Assembly (NCBI GenBank): GCA_964520895.1
Contig: CAZFOR010000041.1
Coordinates: 1 to 10,896, forward strand
From: SIG350 sp964520895
Lineage (GTDB): Bacteria; Bacillota; Clostridia; TANB77; SIG350
Length of the DNA stretch: 10,896 nucleotides
Direction of reading: 5' to 3'
Below are positions 7,201-10,896 of this stretch, one piece after another (the stretch's first letter is position 1; the number at the start of each line of letters is the position of its first letter). The position numbers and the translations under genes are program-made. The notes beneath the pieces were generated by a model. The model made no database searches and was not told the DNA's origin. It saw nothing but the letters and a program-made list of their open reading frames with translations.

Positions 7201-9203
7201 TAATATACAGTTACTGTTATTTGTTCTCCAATAGTAGGTTGTGGATCATTATACTCTGCTATTACTGTTATATCATTATTTATTACACCAGGATTTCTCG
7301 TTTTTGTATTTCCATCAACATGCCAAACTTCTCCATCACTAAGTCCTAATATATATGATGCTGATAATTTATGTTCCCTTCCATCTTTACTTTCACCTGC
7401 ACTTATTACTGAAGGTAATGATATACCAGCATGTTGAGCTCCAGTTATATCTGTTTGGAATTCACTGGATACTAAATTAGTTCCTTCTTTAAAATAATAT
7501 ACACTTGCATTTTTTACATCTGTTGAACTTGTATTTAAACAAGTACTAGAATTATATTCTGAATGCATATCACTAGCTCGTTTATAATATATTGTTACTT
7601 TAGGTATATGTTCACTTTCTCTTTCATATTCAAAATATATTGTTTTGCTACCAGAAACATTTAAGAGATCTTGATATCTTACATAAAAGCCATCATGATC
7701 TACTATCTTTACATTTTTATGTAACAATTCATTGCCAACATATTCATTTGTATCTCCATCGACATAATATGATTTTAAACATTTTGAATATGTTACTCCA
7801 TTTAATGTTAATGGTACATCTTGCGCCCAATATTCAAATGTCATTCCATCTCCTACTGCTCCTGCATAATCTCTATAGATTACTTCATGTGTAGATGCAT
7901 CTATATATCTTACATTTATTCCATATGCATCTAAATTAACATATATATGTACATCGTCTGATAAATATATTGTCCTATCTGTTATATCATTTAAGTTATA
8001 ACCATCTATTTTATTCTTATGATCTTGTGGATTATTCCCCCCATAACTATATGATGATCCTGTTGCCAGATAGTTTTCATATCCTGGCAATTTACTCCAC
8101 ATAGAACCATGTAGAGAAAATGTTTGTGTTGTATTCATTGGAAAATTACCAATTTTTTCTTCAAATACTTTTTCTCCATTAACATAGTAATGTGCATCTA
8201 CCTTACACGTTCTGTATTGTGCGTAGATAACTATATCTTCATTTACTTGTTCTATCGTTTGAGTATATGCTCCATCACCTACATTACAATAATCACCTTT
8301 TGTATATCTTGCATTCCAATCTCCGTACACTTCATTACCAGGTTTTCCTACTCTAAAAAATGTACATATTAAATCATTGTACTCTGGATATCCAGGTATA
8401 TCACCGTAAAATTGCTTAATATATGAACTACCTGAAAGAACACTTGCTTCATATTCTGGTCCTCTAATTAGGTTTCCATCTTGATCTATAAATTTAATAT
8501 ATATGTCTCTTTTTCTAGCTGGCTCATTATATATTTGATCCCATCCATTATCTTGTTGACCACTACCAGGATCAGTATAGTATAAATTACCTGCCACAAG
8601 GCTTATAGGGGATGCAATATTTGATATACCCCCTCCGTTAGCTAAAGCATCGTATAGATCTCTTGATAATCCCCATCTATATCCGCCTGTTCCAGAATTT
8701 GTATACGACATAATTGAATACATGTTTATTACACAACCATATTCTCCTGAAGTAACTGAGTTTGCCCAATAATCTCCTAATATTCTTGCTATAAAGTCTC
8801 TTGTTTCTTCTTTTGTAGGTGTTAAATGAGTTGTACCTTTTTCACTAACAAATCCTCCTTTATACCAATTGTAATGCTTGTATAATGCATTTTGTTCATC
8901 ATATTTTACTACATTAGGCCAATCTGTTGCAAAATCAAATGGTTTCTCCCTGTACTCATACCCATATGGTCTTATTATGTCCATACCATTTTGTATATTA
9001 TTACCTGCTGTATCATAAATCTGTATAATGTATACAGTTCCACAACCGCCACCCTCGTCTCCATATATTCTCCAATCTTTATTTGTTGGACCATAACTAC
9101 CAGAATTACCTCTTCCAGTAAAAGAATCAATAGTTGCATTTACTACCAAATAGGTACATATTATTAGTAGTAAAGCTAATACTGTTGATACTAATTTTTT
9201 CAT
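4287..9203 (-). CDS. Giant secreted multi-domain surface protein, family not recognised
   Basis: A 1638-residue exported protein. Residues 1-23 are a classic signal peptide (MKK start, hydrophobic core, VNA near the cleavage point). Residues 30-230 are an aromatic, glycine-rich N-terminal region with Cys54 and Cys157. Residues about 232-528 hold several beta modules that resemble MucBP-type repeats, with strand endings such as VIYAQY and TIYFEY. Residues 536-651 and 663-783 are tandem copies of one module. An acidic linker (787-802) leads to residues 868-907, with eight Cys and four His. Residues about 1070-1640 are beta-rich with motifs such as VIVHTPVYI and AYWHIPVDV, reminiscent from memory of large Clostridia proteins carrying the uncharacterised DUF5704; this is unchecked. 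There is no LPXTG motif, SLH module or C-terminal membrane anchor. It follows an SLH gene by 13 bases, with AAGGAGG 8 bases before ATG, so the SLH protein may help hold it at the wall. No enzymatic motif was recognised. Confidence 0.85.
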   Translation of the reverse strand: MKKLVSTVLALLLIICTYLVVNATIDSFTGRGNSGSYGPTNKDWRIYGDEGGGCGTVYIIQIYDTAGNNIQNGMDIIRPYGYEYREKPFDFATDWPNVVKYDEQNALYKHYNWYKGGFVSEKGTTHLTPTKEETRDFIARILGDYWANSVTSGEYGCVINMYSIMSYTNSGTGGYRWGLSRDLYDALANGGGISNIASPISLVAGNLYYTDPGSGQQDNGWDQIYNEPARKRDIYIKFIDQDGNLIRGPEYEASVLSGSSYIKQFYGDIPGYPEYNDLICTFFRVGKPGNEVYGDWNARYTKGDYCNVGDGAYTQTIEQVNEDIVIYAQYRTCKVDAHYYVNGEKVFEEKIGNFPMNTTQTFSLHGSMWSKLPGYENYLATGSSYSYGGNNPQDHKNKIDGYNLNDITDRTIYLSDDVHIYVNLDAYGINVRYIDASTHEVIYRDYAGAVGDGMTFEYWAQDVPLTLNGVTYSKCLKSYYVDGDTNEYVGNELLHKNVKIVDHDGFYVRYQDLLNVSGSKTIYFEYERESEHIPKVTIYYKRASDMHSEYNSSTCLNTSSTDVKNASVYYFKEGTNLVSSEFQTDITGAQHAGISLPSVISAGESKDGREHKLSASYILGLSDGEVWHVDGNTKTRNPGVINNDITVIAEYNDPQPTIGEQITVTVYYKQDIGGHANYNSSTCLKQSSTNVPNASTAVAALNRPASATEINIGNPTTYKFPKGTDISGINAIPLPGEIGEYKLSASYLLNLDGVSGVQYHVGSGYTKRSPDILNYDLTIIAEYGKNVEVDTVEDFEMEDLDNNARGLIASERKDSQLYDVYNGIPTHEEVYANAKANEFLYNAEVQKVSGNRDYTVKVTVPFSFSWKCSGCECGGGHDLGHNDSCKPDCKKTHTGKIDGCTCYCSGHSGTASHTFTYTINREFSYWTVNSYQIYRINTAYIENSILVNSGNVQWNGNTVDIDKWINTTKADHLNFHFSNTFATSVTTGNKSVVLSPGTSADYDVSTYDFESNWNSTYKTNAEAAVPQIQVKNDKLIVNGETIVAGETWQDKDGTRPNINKQVSGDKEFDKRNIQIPIYFKNKKYDTTQSRIRYVSQDRYSQEKGNDIVTTIKGFSNKNRASDIDNTPDINMVNDVIVHTPVYIRAELSDDQEYNQKINISDEARNTIVLDKEFTINFWLWGQHRNIDGYGNNNYSEYMKDTEIKVPFDVYIKAKNSNSYQLLSANTWYNIESYLDTDWNGDVTFKIPVWVDEGLYVGANSIMLRVIAENDQQPSDRDTLGIEEANKDGSRKIYSNENVDYRAYWHIPVDVVGRVYNFKLEYTDDPSFENTMNTGFAGESIDQLPFPEKGDNILNQYYTYAAKLGYKFKFSLSTKGTKSNEIEIIPHFYYVSKKAANGYQIKEEDKVDVYYTNSKGNKELLNSASTFSLTTNLTKEGELPYIESDLITNTRNVLNAYKNGTMRKVNGYGPAGYWYNYNSTVGIGTVGKVILNEATRLRYDNIQNYLNENTYGTTNRSTLVANAGSENNIVSRISNWYGEYRLPSTSTFVKGNKTIEEDGYVIVYFEIKTNYNDGTRNEYLSYQLSNSSTQYQKEGWQANRDIELPNGRVVKDLPSSRNYASVFIYEAKLNNGKDTVGTH
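6483..6602 (-). other. Cys/His-rich segment of the giant protein (residues 868-907)
   Basis: Eight cysteines (868, 871, 873, 885, 889, 900, 902, 904) and four histidines (877, 881, 893, 907) fall within 40 residues, spaced as C-x2-C-x-C, H-x3-H, C-x3-C-x3-H and C-x-C-x-C-x2-H, with many glycines. The rest of the 1638 residues contains few cysteines. It looks like an inserted metal-binding or disulfide-stabilised knob between two beta strands (PFSFSW before, HTFTYTI after). Whether metal or disulfides dominate cannot be told from sequence. Confidence 0.75.
6855..7217 (-). repeat. Protein-level tandem repeat, copy 2 (residues 663-783)
   Basis: This module begins TVTVYYK, then NYNSSTCLKQSSTNVPNAS, and ends YKLSASYLLNL, a gap, YHVGSGYTKRSPDILNYDLTI and IAEYG. 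It aligns along its whole length with residues 536-651. Similarity is clear in protein but modest in DNA, so the duplication is old. Its middle carries an extra stretch rich in Ala, Asn and Pro compared with copy 1. Confidence 0.8.
7251..7598 (-). repeat. Protein-level tandem repeat, copy 1 (residues 536-651)
   Basis: The module begins KVTIYYKR, then EYNSSTCLNTSSTDVKNAS, and ends HKLSASYILGL, WHVDGNTKTRNPGVINNDI and TVIAEY. The shared core YNSSTCL-x2-SST-x-V-x-NAS has one invariant cysteine per copy (Cys555 and Cys683). The YY...AEY frame suggests an immunoglobulin- or MucBP-like beta sandwich. Confidence 0.8.
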
Positions 9204-9211
9204 AATTTATT

Positions 9212-9218
9212 CCTCCTT
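9212..9218 (-). promoter_or_regulatory. Ribosome binding site overlapping the upstream stop codon
   Basis: AAGGAGG on the minus strand sits 8 bases before the ATG of the giant gene. It shares its first two A with the TAA stop (9217-9219) of the SLH gene. This tight junction supports a two-gene operon and suggests translational coupling, in which ribosomes ending the SLH gene re-initiate on the giant gene. Confidence 0.8.
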
Positions 9219-9861
9219 AAAATAGTGTAGAAAGATTATTTATTACTTTTGCTGCTTCAGCTCTTGTTAATTCACCTTTTGGTTTAAAACTCTTATCAGG
9301 ATAGCCGTTAATAATACCGTATTTTATACATATATTTACATATGGTGAAAATGCTTCTGATATTTCTGATGAATCAGTGATATTCCCAAGGTGTGATGAA
9401 ACACCTAAATCAAGATTTGTTATATCCTTATTGTATGTCATAGCGACTATTGCTGAAAAATACGCCATTTCTTCTCTTGTAATACTTCTTTCAAGTGTTT
9501 CGTAACTAGTATATTCTAAAAATTTTTTAAAATTTGCTATATTATTAAGTTTTACAACATACTGATACGACCAATGCTCGCCATTTGTAGGTTCTTTATA
9601 ATCCGAAAATGCTCCATCAGTTTGCACTACTATTTTTATAAATTCACCTACTTTTACTGATTGCTCTGGTCTAAAAGTACCATCCGGATAACCATTAATT
9701 ATCTTTTTCTCTGTTAGCCTCATAATATATTCATATGCCCAATGTTCCTTTTCTAAATCTGTATAAGCTATTGCCATACAATTAGTTACAATAGTTAAAG
9801 TAATAATAAACATTACTACTAAAAATTTTGTAACTTTTTTCAAATAAATTTTACTATTCAA
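9217..9861 (-). CDS. SLH-only surface protein, first gene of operon with the giant protein
   Basis: A 214-residue exported protein made of SLH modules only. It starts at TTG (9861), fixed by AGGAGG (9869-9874) 7 bases upstream; the first internal ATG (codon 17) lacks a site and would spoil the signal peptide. The signal peptide runs to about residue 32 (AIA then YTD). Three SLH modules follow: about 33-79 (HWAYEYI, INGYPDGTFRPEQ), about 85-140 (HWSYQYV, ITREEMAYF) and about 158-208 (INGYPDKSFKP, LTRAEAAKV). The usual TRAE motif is degenerate (VKVGEF) in the first. By knowledge of the family, SLH trimers bind pyruvylated secondary wall polymers. There is no effector domain, so it may act as an anchor for a partner, the obvious candidate being the giant protein encoded 13 bases downstream. 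Residues 54-111 are identical to the divergent SLH gene, with identical DNA. Confidence 0.92.
   Translation of the reverse strand: MNSKIYLKKVTKFLVVMFIITLTIVTNCMAIAYTDLEKEHWAYEYIMRLTEKKIINGYPDGTFRPEQSVKVGEFIKIVVQTDGAFSDYKEPTNGEHWSYQYVVKLNNIANFKKFLEYTSYETLERSITREEMAYFSAIVAMTYNKDITNLDLGVSSHLGNITDSSEISEAFSPYVNICIKYGIINGYPDKSFKPKGELTRAEAAKVINNLSTLF
9529..9703 (-). repeat. Left arm of a 175-bp perfect inverted repeat
   Basis: This stretch of the minus-strand SLH gene is identical, base for base, to 10303-10477 read on the plus strand. It starts at the third base of codon 53 and has no gaps. At its 5' side identity stops abruptly: the preceding 20 residues of the two proteins share only about 6. 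At its 3' side identity drops to about 81 percent in protein over the next 100 residues. The pattern fits recent recombination or gene conversion between the two genes. Confidence 0.97.
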
Positions 9862-9901
9862 AATAACCCCTCCTATTTATACTATTTATACTCTTTATAC
9901 A

Positions 9902-9930
9902 AAAATAACATTATAGTATTTAATTGTCAA
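9902..9930 (-). promoter_or_regulatory. Candidate promoter of the SLH-giant protein operon
   Basis: On the minus strand, a perfect -35 TTGACA (9925-9930), a 17-base spacer, and -10 TATTTT (9902-9907) preceded by TGT as an extended -10. This gives a leader of about 34 bases. A better -10 by sequence, TATAAT at 9910-9915, lacks a -35 at proper distance. Three TATAAA copies between here and the ribosome binding site could also confuse the assignment. Confidence 0.5.
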
Positions 9931-9939
9931 TTACTTTTT

Positions 9940-9961
9940 TATTACAATTTTATTACAATTT
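9940..9961. repeat. Tandem 11-bp repeat TATTACAATTT
   Basis: Two exact, directly adjacent copies (9940-9950 and 9951-9961) lie just upstream of the operon promoter on the minus strand and next to the 38-bp palindrome. The roughly one-turn period would place the copies on the same DNA face, as for a regulator or curved DNA. In DNA of this composition it could also be slippage. Confidence 0.5.
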
Positions 9962-9964
9962 TAT

Positions 9965-10002
9965 TTATTATTTATAATTACCTAGGGAATTATAAATAAT
10001 AA
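9965..10002. promoter_or_regulatory. 38-bp near-perfect palindrome between the divergent SLH genes
   Basis: TTATTATTTATAATT (9965-9979) pairs with AATTATAAATAATAA (9988-10002), and the core CCTAGG (9981-9986) is itself palindromic on the same centre. Only one pair (9980/9987) mismatches. It lies about 35 bases upstream of the operon promoter and about 55 bases before the rightward promoter. It lacks a T run and lies ahead of both genes, so a regulator or recombination site is more likely than a terminator. Confidence 0.7.
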
Positions 10003-10056
10003 GCACATATGTTTTTTGCAAAAAATTTATAAAAAATTTGTATAACATAAAAATGC

Positions 10057-10085
10057 TTGACATATTATGTAAACGGTGATATAAT
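10057..10085 (+). promoter_or_regulatory. Perfect-consensus extended -10 promoter of the rightward SLH gene
   Basis: -35 TTGACA (10057-10062), exactly 17 bases, and -10 TATAAT (10080-10085), preceded by TGA as an extended -10. Every element matches the SigA consensus, which predicts a very strong promoter, as expected for an abundant surface protein. Transcription would start near 10092. Confidence 0.9.
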
Positions 10086-10110
10086 TATTTCGGAATAAAA
10101 TAATTATATC
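10078..10110. promoter_or_regulatory. 13-bp inverted repeat over -10 box and transcription start
   Basis: GATATAATTATTT (10078-10090) and AAATAATTATATC (10098-10110) are a perfect inverted repeat with a 7-base centre, CGGAATA. The left arm contains the whole -10 box, and the centre contains the expected start site. It is well placed as a repressor operator on an otherwise maximal promoter. Only part of the left arm would be in the transcript, so an RNA hairpin is less likely. Confidence 0.55.
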
Positions 10111-10144
10111 TACTATTTAATACTTTATTAAGGAGGTAATTACT

Positions 10145-10810
10145 ATGAAAAAAACTTTCACATTATTACTCACATTATTACTGACATGTTCAGTATTAGC
10201 TTCAGCCAGTTCCATTTATTATGAAACTTTAACTTGTCCTTATTCGGATGTCCCGGAAAGTCATTGGGCACACCAAGACATTAGCTATTTGAGTCTTGCT
10301 CGGATAATTAATGGTTATCCGGATGGTACTTTTAGACCAGAGCAATCAGTAAAAGTAGGTGAATTTATAAAAATAGTAGTGCAAACTGATGGAGCATTTT
10401 CGGATTATAAAGAACCTACAAATGGCGAGCATTGGTCGTATCAGTATGTTGTAAAACTTAATAATATAGCAAATTTTTGGAAATTTTCAGAGTATACTAG
10501 TTACGAGACACTTGAAAGAAATATTACAAGAGAAGAAATGGCATATTTTTCTGCAATACTTGCTATGGCCTACAATAAGAATATGACAAATCTTGATTTG
10601 GGTATTTCATCACATCTTGGAAATATTGCTGATTCATCAGAAATATCAGAAACATTTTCACCATATGTAAATATATGTATAAAATATGGTATTGTTAGAG
10701 GCTATCCTGATGGCACTTTTAAACCTAAAAATGAATTAACAAGAGCTGAAGCAGCAAAAATAGTTAACAGAGTTTCGGATATAACCAAAGACAGAGAACC
10801 CACTATATAA
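10145..10810 (+). CDS. SLH-only surface protein, divergent paralogue
   Basis: A 221-residue exported protein. AAGGAGGT (10130-10137) lies 7 bases before the ATG. The signal peptide is residues 1-22 (MKKTFTLLLTLLL, then ASA near the cleavage point). Three SLH modules follow: about 33-79 (HWAHQDI, INGYPDGTFRPEQ), about 85-140 (HWSYQYV, ITREEMAYF) and about 158-210 (RGYPDGTFKP, LTRAEAAKI). As in its paralogue, the first module has VKVGEF in place of TRAEF and there is no effector domain. It aligns without gaps with the leftward SLH protein from residue 34 to 210: residues 54-111 identical, 111-210 about 81 percent identical, while the signal peptide and first half-module differ. The last residues (TKDREPTI) are encoded by the left arm of the terminator. 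It stands alone, with a tRNA on the other strand downstream. Confidence 0.93.
   Translation: MKKTFTLLLTLLLTCSVLASASSIYYETLTCPYSDVPESHWAHQDISYLSLARIINGYPDGTFRPEQSVKVGEFIKIVVQTDGAFSDYKEPTNGEHWSYQYVVKLNNIANFWKFSEYTSYETLERNITREEMAYFSAILAMAYNKNMTNLDLGISSHLGNIADSSEISETFSPYVNICIKYGIVRGYPDGTFKPKNELTRAEAAKIVNRVSDITKDREPTI
10303..10477 (+). repeat. Right arm of a 175-bp perfect inverted repeat
   Basis: Identical to the reverse complement of 9529-9703, starting at the third base of codon 53 of this gene, the same codon position as in the other gene. The two arms are separated by 599 bases that hold both start regions. Because the frames coincide, recombination between arms would keep both genes open. 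Confidence 0.97.
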
Positions 10811-10831
10811 GTGGGTTCTCTGTCTTTGGTT
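10783..10831 (+). terminator. Long hairpin terminator overlapping the end of the SLH gene
   Basis: A perfect 21-bp stem (10783-10803 with 10811-10831) encloses a 7-base loop that contains the TAA stop (10808-10810). The outer part of the right arm is T-rich (CTTTGGTTT) opposite an A-rich left flank, so a shorter inner stem plus a T-rich run could work as an intrinsic terminator in both directions. That would serve the SLH gene and the opposing tRNA-Glu transcript. A true uninterrupted T run is missing. Confidence 0.7.
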
Positions 10832-10841
10832 TATACTGATA

Positions 10842-10896
10842 TGGTGACGCATATGGGAATCGAACCCATGTCTTAGCCTTGAGAGGGCCATGTCTT
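10842..10896 (-). tRNA. tRNA-Glu (CTC), partial, 3' part
   Basis: Read on the minus strand, the end of a D arm is followed by an anticodon loop CTCTCAA (anticodon CTC after T33) in a 5-bp stem with one G-T pair. Then come a T arm with GTTCGATTC, the acceptor strand ATGCGTC, an A, and an encoded CCA. The 5' end is beyond the window. The CTC anticodon reads Glu codon GAG. Its 3' side faces the hairpin at 10783-10831, which may end its transcript. Confidence 0.82.

Noticed and set aside
4544..9167. Several plus-strand open frames of 66-129 codons opposite the giant gene
   Set aside because: They are antisense shadows with extreme Leu, Tyr, His and Ile bias and no ribosome binding sites, and they lie wholly within a well-supported long gene.
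9875..9900. Three TATAAA-like boxes before the leftward SLH gene as multiple promoters
   Set aside because: None has a -35 box at a proper distance, and similar A/T repeats are expected by chance here.
9217..10810. Lipoprotein signal peptides (VTNC in one SLH protein, LLTC in the other)
   Set aside because: The residue before Cys is Asn or Thr, not Gly, Ala or Ser, and good signal peptidase I sites (AIA, ASA) follow shortly after.
170..10810. Reassignment of TGA to tryptophan, since every gene here ends in TAA or TAG
   Set aside because: No gene needs TGA read through to stay open and TGG is used for Trp. With so few genes in AT-rich DNA, the absence of TGA stops is not informative.

Overview
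The window is AT-rich DNA that reads as a low-GC Gram-positive bacterium, most likely a Clostridia-type member of the Bacillota. This rests on strong AAGGAGG-type ribosome binding sites, SigA-type promoters, S-layer homology (SLH) proteins, a VanW/G5 cell-wall protein and a membrane-anchored HtrA protease. No species can be named. A partial initiator tRNA-Met lies at the left edge and a partial tRNA-Glu at the right edge, both on the minus strand.

Left part (1-1100). Behind the tRNA lies a divergent pair of related helix-turn-helix regulators. A 187-residue LexA/CI-like S24 repressor is on the minus strand and a 64-residue Cro-like protein is on the plus strand. They share a 166-bp gap with two back-to-back promoters, each carrying a short dyad over its -35 box. 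This resembles a phage immunity switch, but no phage genes are visible.

Middle (1100-4290). A membrane-anchored VanW-domain protein (plus) converges on an HtrA-like serine protease with a PDZ domain (minus). A strong hairpin terminator separates them and overlaps the protease stop codon.

Right part (4290-10840). The dominant gene is a 1638-residue secreted protein of unrecognised family (minus). It has MucBP-like beta modules, two tandem repeats of about 120 residues with a conserved cysteine, and a 40-residue cluster of eight Cys and four His. It is the second gene of an operon whose first gene encodes a small protein made only of SLH modules. A second SLH-only gene points the other way across a 283-bp gap. 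The gap holds two promoters (one a perfect consensus with extended -10), a 38-bp palindrome, an 11-bp tandem repeat and a 13-bp inverted repeat over one transcription start. No gene-free stretch exceeds 300 bases.

The most interesting structure is a 175-bp perfect inverted repeat formed by the two SLH genes. Its arms start at the same codon position in both proteins, so recombination between them would invert 599 bp. It would swap promoters, signal peptides and the first 52 codons while keeping both reading frames open. It would also place the consensus promoter in front of the operon for the giant surface protein. This is a testable candidate for a homologous-recombination switch of a cell-surface complex. 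Recent gene conversion without inversion is the simpler alternative. Functionally, the window reads as a cell-envelope neighbourhood: wall-bound SLH proteins, a large exported protein, an exported quality-control protease and a wall-associated VanW protein.
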